Below are positions 53,026-61,710 of a stretch of DNA of 64,000 nt, piece after piece (position 1 is the first letter of the stretch; each line of letters opens with the position of its first letter). A program made the position numbers and the translations under genes. The DNA is from Alistipes sp. (lineage in GTDB: Bacteria; Bacteroidota; Bacteroidia; Bacteroidales; Rikenellaceae). The notes under the pieces were generated by a model. It saw only the letters and a program-made list of their open reading frames with translations. It did not search any database and was not told the DNA's origin. The stretch is taken from assembly GCA_017546725.1 (NCBI GenBank), contig JAFYRX010000027.1, forward strand, positions 16,855-80,854. Direction: 5' to 3'.

Positions 53026-54162
53026 TTAACAATACTGCTCAACATCTCGGAGAGTTATTCTGTCGGCACTCAATATCATAAGCCGCTCTACGACGTTTCT
53101 CAATTCGCGTATATTTCCTGTCCAGGGCATAGCCTTCAAGGCCGCCATAGCCTCCACATCGACCTCTTTCGACGGCATATTATGCTCGGCTGCTATCTTC
53201 TCAATAAAATAGTGTACCAACTCGGCAATATCGCCTGCACGGTCACGCAGAGGTGGCACCTTAATCACAATAACACTCAATCGGTGATATAAATCTTCGC
53301 GGAAGTTACCCTTCGCAATCTCGGCTCGTATATCCTTGTTCGTTGCGGCTACAACCCTAACGTCAACCACTACATCTTTGTCGCTACCAACTCGACTAAT
53401 CTTGCTCTCCTGCAGGGCTCGCAACACCTTTGCCTGCGCCGAGAGTGACATATCGCCAATCTCATCCATAAAGAGCGTGCCACCGTTGGCCTGCTCGAAT
53501 TTTCCTTTTCGTTGCTTTATGGCCGACGTAAATGCACCTCGTTCGTGACCGAAGAGTTCGCTCTCGATTAACTCCGATGGTATAGCAGCACAATTCACCT
53601 CGACAAATGGGCCTGCAGCACGTGCACTCTTGTCGTGCAACCAACGAGCCACCAACTCCTTACCCGTACCATTCTCTCCCATAATCAAAACGCGGGCATC
53701 CGATGCCGCTACTCGGTCTATTAATTGGCGTACTCGCTGGATAGCCTCCGAGGAGCCTATTATTTGCTCCGTCATACCAGCACTCTTTCTCTTTGCCTTT
53801 GTCGGGACGGCCACCGCCTCAACTGCATCATCATCCTCACGCTCAACAATCCGCCTCAGTGAACACAACAACCTGTTCATATCAACGGGCGCCGTTATAT
53901 AATCCTCTGCACCACTTCTCACAGCCGTCACTGCTCCATCTATAGACCCCGACGAAGTCACTATAATAAATGGTACACCGAGCGTCGCTTCATCCCCGCT
54001 ACTGCCATCCGAGAGTATCGCATCATAGCCACGACGAGCGCACACGCTCTCGCTTACCTCGTCGCGTCGTGCAACCGTCGTAGCAAACCCTTCAAACTCC
54101 AAGCGCTCTCGCAGTGTGTTTCGCATACTTTTTGATTGTTCTAATATTAAAACCTTTGCCAT
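53026..54162 (-). CDS. sigma-54 AAA+ activator with degenerate receiver and no DNA-binding domain
   Basis: A 378-residue NtrC-like protein. The receiver-like domain (1-108) keeps Asp52 at the phosphorylation position, but the usual acidic pair is Glu8-Gln9 and the conserved Lys is Ala91. The AAA+ domain (about 130-365) has Walker A GENGTGKE (162-169), the sigma-54 contact loop as GAFTSA (209-214) instead of GAFTGA, Walker B FMDEIGD, and ends RITLRDVEQYC. The Fis-type C-terminal DNA-binding domain is absent. The start at 54162 is supported by a promoter 40 bases upstream and by the receiver alignment. Confidence 0.88.
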   Translation of the reverse strand: MAKVLILEQSKSMRNTLRERLEFEGFATTVARRDEVSESVCARRGYDAILSDGSSGDEATLGVPFIIVTSSGSIDGAVTAVRSGAEDYITAPVDMNRLLCSLRRIVEREDDDAVEAVAVPTKAKRKSAGMTEQIIGSSEAIQRVRQLIDRVAASDARVLIMGENGTGKELVARWLHDKSARAAGPFVEVNCAAIPSELIESELFGHERGAFTSAIKQRKGKFEQANGGTLFMDEIGDMSLSAQAKVLRALQESKISRVGSDKDVVVDVRVVAATNKDIRAEIAKGNFREDLYHRLSVIVIKVPPLRDRAGDIAELVHYFIEKIAAEHNMPSKEVDVEAMAALKAMPWTGNIRELRNVVERLMILSADRITLRDVEQYC

Positions 54163-54201
54163 ATTTTGATTTTTGAGAATTTTACCTTTACTTTGCAGTA
54201 C

Positions 54202-54232
54202 CAAAGATAGCCTCTTTATTCGGGGATTCCAA
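54202..54232 (-). promoter_or_regulatory. promoter of the sigma-54 activator gene
   Basis: On the minus strand TATCTTTG (54209-54202) with TTG (54232-54230) 20 bases upstream. It excludes the longer reading frame beginning at 54378, which would start upstream of this promoter. Confidence 0.75.
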
Positions 54233-54384
54233 TCTATACGGGCTACGGCCGCCGAGTGGGGAGAAGCACTTTTTAATCCCGAAACGTCGCATAATTCACG
54301 ACCAAAAAGTCTCGATAAAGAACGTGTTGGAGTATTCATTCGCAATGAGCGGATGATAGAAAAGATGAAAGCAAGCAATTATCT

Positions 54385-55068
54385 ATGAAACACAATTACA
54401 ATTACACACGCCACAAACTCTATCTTCCAGAGTATGGACGCCACATCCACAAGATGGTGGAGCACTTGATGACAATCGAGGATAGAAAGCAACGTAATCG
54501 TCAGGCGCAGGCTGTCATAGCCGTTATGGGTAATCTTCAACCCCTGTTGCGCGACACGGCTGACTTTACTCACAAGTTGTGGGACCAATTGTTTATTATG
54601 TCTGATTTTCAATTAGATGTAGATTCGCCATATCCGCGCCCAACACGTGAAGATTTGATGATTACACCTCGCAGAATGAGTTATTCGCAAGGGGCTATAC
54701 GCTACAAACACTACGGTAAATATGTTGCCCGTATGTTGCGCGCTTTGGGCGAAGATACCAACCGCGAGGCTGTGAATGTTGCCGTCGAGGAGTTGGCTCG
54801 TTATATGCGTACCAAGAGTTTCGAGTACAATCAGGAGCACCCCAACAACGAAATCATCATAAAAGATATAAAGCAGATGTCTGAAGGCACTATCGAATTG
54901 GACGAAGTTGCTTTGAATAATCTCCGAAGTGAGTATAAACAACACTTTTCGCAACGTGCCGCAAAGGCCCAACAACGCCCTGCACAAAAGGCTGGACAGA
55001 AGAATCAGCAAAAAAATCAGCATACTGCCCAGCGCAACAAACCCAACCAGCGAATGCAGAAAAAATAG
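54385..55068 (+). CDS. DUF4290 family protein
   Basis: A 227-residue soluble protein matching DUF4290, a Bacteroidota family. A helical core (YNYTRHKLYLPEYGRHIHKMVEHL... YGKYVARMLRAL) covers residues 1-180, followed by a Gln/Lys/Asn-rich low-complexity tail (about 188-227), probably disordered and possibly nucleic-acid binding by charge. No signal peptide. Function unknown. Confidence 0.85.
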   Translation: MKHNYNYTRHKLYLPEYGRHIHKMVEHLMTIEDRKQRNRQAQAVIAVMGNLQPLLRDTADFTHKLWDQLFIMSDFQLDVDSPYPRPTREDLMITPRRMSYSQGAIRYKHYGKYVARMLRALGEDTNREAVNVAVEELARYMRTKSFEYNQEHPNNEIIIKDIKQMSEGTIELDEVALNNLRSEYKQHFSQRAAKAQQRPAQKAGQKNQQKNQHTAQRNKPNQRMQKK

Positions 55069-55105
55069 TACGAATTACGATTCAACATACAATTCATAGT
55101 CGCAA

Positions 55106-55137
55106 TTTGCGTTATTTTTGAAAAGTTGTTATATTTG
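55106..55137 (+). promoter_or_regulatory. promoter of the lipoprotein-lpxH-thyA-folA operon
   Basis: TTTG at 55106-55109 and TATATTTG at 55130-55137 with a 20-base spacer. Predicted transcription start near 55144 makes the second ATG (55164) the more likely start of the first gene. Confidence 0.75.
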
Positions 55138-55163
55138 TATTCTGTATGAAACAAATTTTGAGA

Positions 55164-56294
55164 ATGAAGAAAATACTTTTTATAGCCGTAACTGCTGTTA
55201 TGGCATTTAGTTCATGTCAATCCTCTAAAGTAAACATCGCAGGCCGCTTTGTAGGCTTGGATGCTGATATGGTCTATTTGGAGCAATCTACACCATTGGA
55301 GCAGGCCATCATTGACTCAGTTTCGCTTAACGAGGAGGGCGAATTCAAATTGACTATCAACGATGTAAAGCAGACTCCGTCGCTCTATTATATCTGCTAC
55401 AACAACGAGCGTCTGCCGCTTTTGCTTTCGGGTGGTGACAACATCACAGTTTCGTCAGCAGGCAATCTTTTGCGTAATTATGAGGTCGAGGGCTCACAAG
55501 AGTCTGAACTTCTGCAACAGTTTACACGCCGTTACGTCGAGGGCGCAATGGCTATGAACGATATCATCTCAAAGATTTCCGCATCAGAGATGAACGATGA
55601 TGAGCGTAAGAAGATGGCGCAGGAATATACTCGCATCAAACACGAGACTCAGCGTTTCCAGTTGGGCTTCATCATCGAGAATAAGGCCAACATCGCTGCT
55701 GTATATGCCTTGCATCAGCGTCTGCCCAACGAGAGCAACCTCTTCAACGGCAATAGCGACATCGTATATTACCGCACCGTAGTCGAGGCTTTGGAGCAGA
55801 GTTATCCCGAGACTCCCTATTTGCCTATACTGCGCAGTCAGGTAGCACGTATGGATGCCCAAATTAACCTTCTCTCTCAGGTCACCGAGAGCAATTTCCC
55901 CGATATAGAGATGCCCGATATGTATGGCAAGAAGCAGCAACTCTCTACATTGAACGGAAAGGTTATCTTGCTCCATTTCTGGTCAGCAGGTATTGGCAAT
56001 AGCAACGCCTTGAATGCCGACCTGAAGGAGATTTACGGCAAGTATCACGACCAGGGATTCGAGATTTTCCAGGTTGCAGTCGATACATCAAAGTCAGCGT
56101 GGGTTACAGCCGTACAAGAGCAGCAACTGCCTTGGATATCTGTAAGCGATTTGTTGGGTAATACATCGCCCACCGTAGGCGTTTACAACGTAAAGAAGTT
56201 ACCTACAAGTTATCTTATCGACCGCAAGGGCAACATCGTTGCCAAGGACTTGGTTGATGAGGAGTTAGACGCCCAAATCAAGAAACTTATCTAA
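55164..56294 (+). CDS. thioredoxin-fold lipoprotein lacking catalytic cysteines
   Basis: A 376-residue lipoprotein (Cys18, FSSC). The N-terminal half resembles DUF4369, a domain often fused to TlpA-like proteins; the C-terminal 135 residues are a TlpA/AhpC-like thioredoxin fold (FPDIEMPDMYGKKQQLSTLNGKVILLHFW ... LPTSYLIDRKGNIV). At the redox site the usual WCXXC is replaced by SAGIGNS, so both cysteines are missing (around residue 272). It should therefore bind rather than reduce disulfides. An in-frame ATG at 55146 is possible. lpxH follows after nine bases. Confidence 0.88.
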   Translation: MKKILFIAVTAVMAFSSCQSSKVNIAGRFVGLDADMVYLEQSTPLEQAIIDSVSLNEEGEFKLTINDVKQTPSLYYICYNNERLPLLLSGGDNITVSSAGNLLRNYEVEGSQESELLQQFTRRYVEGAMAMNDIISKISASEMNDDERKKMAQEYTRIKHETQRFQLGFIIENKANIAAVYALHQRLPNESNLFNGNSDIVYYRTVVEALEQSYPETPYLPILRSQVARMDAQINLLSQVTESNFPDIEMPDMYGKKQQLSTLNGKVILLHFWSAGIGNSNALNADLKEIYGKYHDQGFEIFQVAVDTSKSAWVTAVQEQQLPWISVSDLLGNTSPTVGVYNVKKLPTSYLIDRKGNIVAKDLVDEELDAQIKKLI

Positions 56295-56303
56295 TTCGCA
56301 ACA

Positions 56304-57044
56304 ATGTATTATTTCGCCTCGGACGTTCATCTTGGAGCCGGTGACGAACTCTATCGTCGTCGCACCGAGCAATGTTTTGTCCGCTGGTTAGATATGGCCT
56401 CGGCAGATGCTGAAGCGATATTTTTGGTAGGCGATATATTCGATTTCTGGTTTGAATACAATCGCGTCATACCCAAAGGTTTTGTTCGTACGTTGGGTAA
56501 ATTGGCCGAACTAACTGACAAGGGAATCAAGATTGTATTTATCACGGGAAACCACGATATGTGGAGCCGCGACTATCTCCAACGCGAATGTGGTGTCGAG
56601 GTCGTTCACACTTCTCGCAACATCACTCTCGGCAATCGTACTATACATATCGCACACGGCGACAATCTCAACATTGGCGACAAGCCTTTGCTGCGTTTGA
56701 TGAACGGCACATTCCGTTCCCGCATTGCACGCAAACTCTTTTCGTGGCTCATACACCCTGACCTTGCCTTGAAATTCGGACAGTGGTGGAGTGGCAAGTC
56801 ACGCAAATCACACGCTCAAGATGAGATAACGGCATCGTCACTCGGCTTTTTGATTGATTATGCCCGCTCATACAAGCAAGATAATCCATTTGTCGACGGC
56901 ATCCTTTTCGGACATATGCACTACCCCTACAAGCACAACGAGCAGGGTTTGGAAGTCACATTTTTAGGAACTTGGAGCGAAACCGAAGGCTCGTATGCCG
57001 TAAGCGACAACGAGGGTAACATTGAACTTAAAACTTTCCGATAA
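56304..57044 (+). CDS. lpxH: UDP-2,3-diacylglucosamine diphosphatase-like phosphoesterase
   Basis: A 246-residue calcineurin-type metallophosphoesterase with all metal motifs: ASDVHLG, GDIFDFW, GNHD, HGDN and GHMHYP. The FDFWFEY and SRDYLQREC sequences fit LpxH, which forms lipid X in lipid A synthesis on the inner face of the membrane. Its stop codon overlaps the thyA start (TAATG). Confidence 0.93.
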   Translation: MYYFASDVHLGAGDELYRRRTEQCFVRWLDMASADAEAIFLVGDIFDFWFEYNRVIPKGFVRTLGKLAELTDKGIKIVFITGNHDMWSRDYLQRECGVEVVHTSRNITLGNRTIHIAHGDNLNIGDKPLLRLMNGTFRSRIARKLFSWLIHPDLALKFGQWWSGKSRKSHAQDEITASSLGFLIDYARSYKQDNPFVDGILFGHMHYPYKHNEQGLEVTFLGTWSETEGSYAVSDNEGNIELKTFR

Positions 57045-57943
57045 TGAAACAATATCACGACCTGCTTCGCCGCATAACAAGCGAAGGCATCGTAAAGGGA
57101 GACCGCACGGGTACAGGCACTCGTAGCGTATTCGGTCATCAGATGCGCTTCAATTTGGCCGATGGATTTCCGTTGCTCACTACAAAGAAGGTCTTTTTGA
57201 AGGGTATCATCCACGAACTACTTTGGTTCCTGGCAGGTGATACCAACATCAAGTATCTGGTCGATAACGGTGTTCATATCTGGGATAACGATGCTTATCG
57301 TTACTATAAAGAGTTGTGTGCAGAGCGTGGCATTGAGCCTATCTCAATGGAGGAATTCCTTGCCGCATCAAGTGCCGCAACGCCCTCGCCTATTGATGGT
57401 TATGCCTATGGTGATTTGAATCACGTATATGGTTACCAATGGCGCAGTTGGCCCAAACCCGATGGCAGCAGCATTGACCAGATACGTCAGGTTATCGACA
57501 CCATAAAGACCAGCCCCAACTCTCGCCGTATGATTGTATCGGCGTGGAATGTTGCCGAGGTGAAGGATATGGCTTTGCCGCCGTGCCACGTGCTGTTCCA
57601 ATTTTACGTTGCCGACGGACGCCTGTCGTGCCAACTCTACCAGCGTAGTGCCGACACATTCCTGGGTGTACCGTTTAATATCGCATCATACGCTCTGCTT
57701 ACGATGATGATTGCACAAGAGTGTGGTCTTGAGGCGGGAGAGTTTGTCCACACGTTGGGCGATACACACCTCTACCTCAACCATATGGAGCAGGTTGCAG
57801 AGCAGTTATCCCGAGAGCCCCGAGCATTGCCACGTATGCGTTTGAATCCCGATGTAAAGTCGGTTTTCGATTTCCGTTATGAGGATTTCACATTGGAGGA
57901 TTATAACCCTTATCCTGCAATTAAGGCACCTATGTCGTTCTAA
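57044..57943 (+). CDS. thyA: thymidylate synthase
   Basis: A 299-residue folate-dependent enzyme that makes dTMP from dUMP. Motifs: [13 protein letters not shown] (phosphate site), [10 protein letters not shown], catalytic Cys181 in PPCHVLFQF, and [20 protein letters not shown]. An insert of about 30 residues occurs before YGYQW, as in many Bacteroidota enzymes. Coupled to lpxH by a one-base overlap and followed by folA after 14 bases, so dTMP synthesis and folate recycling are co-expressed. Confidence 0.98.
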   Translation: MKQYHDLLRRITSEGIVKGDRTGTGTRSVFGHQMRFNLADGFPLLTTKKVFLKGIIHELLWFLAGDTNIKYLVDNGVHIWDNDAYRYYKELCAERGIEPISMEEFLAASSAATPSPIDGYAYGDLNHVYGYQWRSWPKPDGSSIDQIRQVIDTIKTSPNSRRMIVSAWNVAEVKDMALPPCHVLFQFYVADGRLSCQLYQRSADTFLGVPFNIASYALLTMMIAQECGLEAGEFVHTLGDTHLYLNHMEQVAEQLSREPRALPRMRLNPDVKSVFDFRYEDFTLEDYNPYPAIKAPMSF

Positions 57944-57957
57944 ACCAACGTAAGATT

Positions 57958-58437
57958 ATGATTAGCATTATTGTAGCCGTTGCTGAAAATGGCGTCATAG
58001 GCGACAAGAACTCACTCCTATGGCACATCTCGGAAGATTTGCGCAACTTCAAGCGTATCACGTCGGGCCATCCTGTCATTATGGGACGTAAGACCTATGA
58101 GTCGCTGGGCCGTCCATTGCCTAACCGTACCAACGTGGTAATCAGCCGCACAACAACCCAAATTGAGGGGTGTACGGTTGTCGATTCACTCGAGGCCGCC
58201 ATCGCTCTTTTCCCCGAAGAGGAGGAGGTTTTCATCATCGGTGGTGCGCAGATATACGCTTTGGCTTTGGATATTGCCGATAAGTTCTACCTCACGCGCG
58301 TAGGGCACTCTTACGAAGGCGACACATCGTTCCCCGAATGGGATGCTTCGCAGTGGCAACTCATCAGCAAGGAGTCTTTTGAATGTGGCGAGAAATATCC
58401 CCATCCCTTCACTTTTGAAGAGTACTCAAGGAAATAA
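57958..58437 (+). CDS. folA: dihydrofolate reductase
   Basis: A 159-residue DHFR with the substrate-site motif near the start (VAENGVIGDKNSLLWHISEDLRNFK), VIMGRKTYESLGRPLPNR, and IIGGAQIYALAL. It restores tetrahydrofolate used up by ThyA, encoded just upstream. Length is typical. It ends the operon at the hairpin 58476-58510. Confidence 0.97.
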   Translation: MISIIVAVAENGVIGDKNSLLWHISEDLRNFKRITSGHPVIMGRKTYESLGRPLPNRTNVVISRTTTQIEGCTVVDSLEAAIALFPEEEEVFIIGGAQIYALALDIADKFYLTRVGHSYEGDTSFPEWDASQWQLISKESFECGEKYPHPFTFEEYSRK

Positions 58438-58475
58438 AATAGGTATTTATACTACCATACATAACATTTCTATAT

Positions 58476-58510
58476 AGTAACTTTGCCTTGTAAGCAAAGT
58501 TACTTTTTTT
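58476..58510 (+). terminator. folA terminator that contains the -7 box of the hdr operon
   Basis: Perfect 11-base-pair stem AGTAACTTTGC / GCAAAGTTACT (58476-58486, 58494-58504) followed by T-run to the ATG at 58511. The left arm includes TAACTTTG (58478-58485), a perfect -7 element. Transcripts from that promoter would begin inside the hairpin and so avoid it, while read-through from folA would stop. The -33 match is poor. Confidence 0.7.
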
Positions 58511-59206
58511 ATGGCTAAGTATTTCGATATGCTGCTTGAGGATGTACGCCTAAAGGAGGGCCTGACGGCCTGTATGAATTGTGGCGTATGTACGGCAGTT
58601 TGCCCTGCGGCGGCATTTTACAACTACGACCCTCGCCAATTGGTCAGCATCGTGCAGACACGCGATGACGAGGCCATCGAGGAGTTGCTGAAAAGCGACG
58701 TCATCTGGTATTGTGGCGAATGTATGTCGTGCCGCCCACGTTGCCCGCGAGGTAATACCCCAGGTTATGTGATTCAGGCTCTGCGTACCCTTTCGCAAAA
58801 ACTCGGCTTTTTTGTTGAGAGCGAGAAGGGCCGCCAACAATTGGCTCTTAAGCGTGCTATCGGCGACAATATCCTGCGTACGGGTTATTGCCTTACACCT
58901 CGTAATATCCGCCCCGAACTACACCCCGAGCAGGGTACGGTCTGGAAATGGATTATCGACCACGATGAGCAAATATATGGCCAGTTCACCCCCGTCTATG
59001 GCAAGGAGGGCGCAGGCGCACTTCGTAAGGTAACCGACGAGACACTCGATGAGATTCATAAGATTTTCGATGTCACTGGAGGCACCGAGATGTTTGAGAC
59101 CATCGAGAAGCACTCCGACCGCAAAGCCCGCGAAATGGGATTCGATGGCGCCGATGAGGAGTATTTTATGGAGATTTACACCCACAATTCTAACGAACAC
59201 TATTAG
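58511..59206 (+). CDS. HdrC-like 4Fe-4S dicluster protein
   Basis: A 231-residue iron-sulfur protein with two cluster motifs: CMNCGVCTAVCP (about residues 21-32) and CGECMSCRPRCP (about 73-84), the HdrC pattern in which two [4Fe-4S] centres pass electrons to the HdrB-like subunit. The C-terminal 120 residues have no recognised domain. Three bases separate it from the hdrB-like gene. It is the first gene of the five-gene hdr-like operon. Confidence 0.88.
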   Translation: MAKYFDMLLEDVRLKEGLTACMNCGVCTAVCPAAAFYNYDPRQLVSIVQTRDDEAIEELLKSDVIWYCGECMSCRPRCPRGNTPGYVIQALRTLSQKLGFFVESEKGRQQLALKRAIGDNILRTGYCLTPRNIRPELHPEQGTVWKWIIDHDEQIYGQFTPVYGKEGAGALRKVTDETLDEIHKIFDVTGGTEMFETIEKHSDRKAREMGFDGADEEYFMEIYTHNSNEHY

Positions 59207-59209
59207 TCT

Positions 59210-60298
59210 ATGAAACGTTCAAGTTGGACCGACTACCAAAAAGATATTGCCGACGACCACTACTACTATGCTCGTTCGTGCATCCGTCAAAACTTTTTCC
59301 CAGGTAGCGAAAAGGTTTTTCTCAACATTTTGGGCAAAGACCTCGGACGCGATATTTTTGACGACCCGTTGCACACATCCTGCACTGGTATCGGCTATCA
59401 CTCCGATGTAGTGCCCTTGGAGACCATTATGGCGGTCGTAGCACGTCAGTTTTCGCTTATGAGCGATGCGGGATATGAGAATTTCACCTCATCGTGCATC
59501 ACCTCATTCGGCATCTATACCGAGTTGCTCGCAACGTGGGAGGAGTTTCCCGAGACAGAGGAGCGTACTCGCGAAAACCTCTACAAGGCAACTGGTCGCG
59601 AATTCAAGAAGCCGAAAAACCTGGCACACACATCCGATGTTATATTCCACCACCGTGAGGCCATAGCACAACGTGCCAAACGCAAATTGGTGAATGTATA
59701 TACAGGCGAGCCGTTGAAAGTCGTAGAGCACATAGGCTGTCACTACGCCAAGATTTTTCCCAAATCGGGTATCGGAGGCTCGGAATTCCCCTACGTTTTG
59801 GCAGGTATGGTCGAGTCGTGGGGTGGCGAGTTGGTTGATTATCCCGAGCGTCGCCATTGTTGCGGTTTCGGATTCCGCAACTATCTGGTGCAGGCCAACA
59901 GGGGTTACTCCATCTCTAATTCTCACAAAAAATTGGAGAGTATGGCACCCTACAAGCCCGACTTCATCGTCTGCAACTGCCCTGGATGCTCGATGTTCCT
60001 GGACAAATGGCAATATACTATCGCAGAGATGGATGGTACAACCTACGGCCAGAATGGTCAGGGCATCCCTGTACTCACTTACGAGGAGATGGCAGGCCTG
60101 GTCTTGGGTTACGACCCTTGGGAATTAGGTATGCAGATGCACCAGGTGGATGTAGAGCCGTTGCTTGACAAGATGGGTGTAGAGTACGACCCTTCGGCCA
60201 AATATCTCGGACGTAATGGCAAGTATTTGGGACGTCCCGAGCCGACTGCCGTCAACAGTTACTCATCAAGAGATACTCGATACTTCATTAAACAATAA
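59210..60298 (+). CDS. HdrB-like CCG-domain protein
   Basis: A 362-residue protein of the heterodisulfide reductase B family. The C-terminal CCG motif is complete (CHYAKIF ... HCCGFG ... CNCPGC), ready to bind a non-cubane [4Fe-4S] cluster that in methanogens splits a disulfide. The N-terminal CCG copy is reduced to SC...SSC, so perhaps only one catalytic cluster is present. The natural substrate is unknown; CoM-S-S-CoB would not be expected in this phylum. Confidence 0.88.
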   Translation: MKRSSWTDYQKDIADDHYYYARSCIRQNFFPGSEKVFLNILGKDLGRDIFDDPLHTSCTGIGYHSDVVPLETIMAVVARQFSLMSDAGYENFTSSCITSFGIYTELLATWEEFPETEERTRENLYKATGREFKKPKNLAHTSDVIFHHREAIAQRAKRKLVNVYTGEPLKVVEHIGCHYAKIFPKSGIGGSEFPYVLAGMVESWGGELVDYPERRHCCGFGFRNYLVQANRGYSISNSHKKLESMAPYKPDFIVCNCPGCSMFLDKWQYTIAEMDGTTYGQNGQGIPVLTYEEMAGLVLGYDPWELGMQMHQVDVEPLLDKMGVEYDPSAKYLGRNGKYLGRPEPTAVNSYSSRDTRYFIKQ

Positions 60299-60340
60299 TT
60301 AGCGGGTGTGGCTACAGCACACAACAAAACATAAACACTT

Positions 60341-61351
60341 ATGAAACACGTTATAGTCATAGGAGGCGGAGTAGCAGGTATGCAATGTGCAGCCGAATTG
60401 GCGATGCAAGATATCAAGGTCACACTTCTGGAGAAGAAATCAGATACGGGCGGCAAGGTACGTGGCTGGCACAAACTCTTCCCTACGTTCACTCCAGCCG
60501 ATGAGGTATTGAGTGGTCTAAGACATAAGATGGCCTTGACGCAAAACATCACCACAAAAACGGGTTGCGAAGCCACAACCATCACACCTCAAAAAGTTAC
60601 ACTCTCCACAGGAGAGAGTATCAATTGTGATGCTGTAGTTGTCGCTACGGGCTACACACTCTTCGATGCCCACATCAAGGAGGAGTATGGCTATGGCATC
60701 TACGACAACGTAATCACATCGGCCGATTTGGAGGAGATGTTCAACAAAGATGACGTCAGGATGAAGGACGGCAGCACCCCACGCCGCATCGCCATACTGC
60801 ATTGCGTTGGCTCTCGTGACGAGAAGGTTTGCCAGCGTCACTGCTCAAAGGTGTGCTGTGTTACGGGTGTCAAGCAGGCTATCGAACTCAAACAGATGTA
60901 CCCCGCAGCCGACGTATTCAACTTCTATATGGACATCCGTATGTTCGGTCCGGGTTACGAGGAGATGTATCGCGAGGCGCAACAGAAATACAACGTACAC
61001 TTCGTCAGAGGACGCATCTCCGAGGTCAGCCCCAACATCGACAATCGTTTGCAAATCAAGGCCGAGGATACGCTTACAGGCCGTCCATTGAAGATGGGAG
61101 TCGATATGCTGGTATTGCTCATAGGTATGAAATCAAACGACCACAACGCAAGTCTCAAGGCAGATTGTGGTCTGCAGTGTCAGAACAGTGGCTTTATGCA
61201 GCCTAAAGATTCGTTCCTGCACAATACCGAGAGTAACATCGAGGGAATATTCTACGCTGGCGCCATAACTGCCCCGAAGAATGTTGCCGAAGCACTCAAC
61301 GACGGAGCAACTGCCGCATTGAGAGTCAAGGATTGGCTAAACAAACAATAA
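60341..61351 (+). CDS. short HdrA-like FAD protein
   Basis: A 336-residue flavoprotein with an N-terminal FAD loop GGGVAGMQCAAEL, a second ATGYT motif, and the HdrA signature HCVGSRDEKVCQRHCSKVCC. It is about half the length of methanogen HdrA and lacks the added ferredoxin domains, leaving only the FAD core. In HdrABC complexes this subunit can bifurcate electrons; whether this short version can is doubtful. It lies 42 bases after hdrB. Confidence 0.87.
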   Translation: MKHVIVIGGGVAGMQCAAELAMQDIKVTLLEKKSDTGGKVRGWHKLFPTFTPADEVLSGLRHKMALTQNITTKTGCEATTITPQKVTLSTGESINCDAVVVATGYTLFDAHIKEEYGYGIYDNVITSADLEEMFNKDDVRMKDGSTPRRIAILHCVGSRDEKVCQRHCSKVCCVTGVKQAIELKQMYPAADVFNFYMDIRMFGPGYEEMYREAQQKYNVHFVRGRISEVSPNIDNRLQIKAEDTLTGRPLKMGVDMLVLLIGMKSNDHNASLKADCGLQCQNSGFMQPKDSFLHNTESNIEGIFYAGAITAPKNVAEALNDGATAALRVKDWLNKQ

Positions 61352-61379
61352 TCACCCCAGACCTTACGGCTAAAAAACT

Positions 61380-61709
61380 ATGATTAATTTTGGATTTACC
61401 ATAAACAAACCACGCACCATCGACCTCAACCGCAACAATCTCAACAAGAGCAATGAGGTTATCAGAGAGATGCCCGAACTGCAGACCTGTATAGGTTGTG
61501 GCTCGTGCACCGCTTCGTGCACGGCAGGCAATCTCACTGATTTTAATTTCCGCAAGGTACACACCCTTGTACGCCGAGGAGAATATCAGGGTGCCTATGA
61601 GGAGATGAACAAATGTATGCTCTGCGGCAAATGTCGTCTGGTCTGCCCTCGAGGCATCAATACACGCGGTGTGGTTATGCTAATCAAACGTAAACTTGGA
61701 GACTTCTAA
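61380..61709 (+). CDS. second HdrC-like dicluster ferredoxin
   Basis: A 109-residue protein with CIGCGSCTASC (about residues 37-47) and CMLCGKCRLVCP (about 79-90), a minimal two-cluster electron carrier. It directly precedes the membrane subunit (one-base gap), so it probably links the soluble HdrABC-like part with the membrane part. Confidence 0.88.
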   Translation: MINFGFTINKPRTIDLNRNNLNKSNEVIREMPELQTCIGCGSCTASCTAGNLTDFNFRKVHTLVRRGEYQGAYEEMNKCMLCGKCRLVCPRGINTRGVVMLIKRKLGDF

Positions 61710-61710
61710 T

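Noticed and set aside
54163-54378. N-terminal extension of the sigma-54 activator, and a 71-codon frame on the opposite strand (54173-54388)
   Set aside because: A good minus-strand promoter at 54202-54232 lies inside the extension, and the extended residues show no domain. The opposite frame has no promoter or family resemblance.
60829-61206. 125-codon frame inside the hdrA-like gene
   Set aside because: Overlaps a gene with strong FAD and HdrA motifs in another frame; composition is Arg/Gln-rich as expected for an out-of-frame reading.
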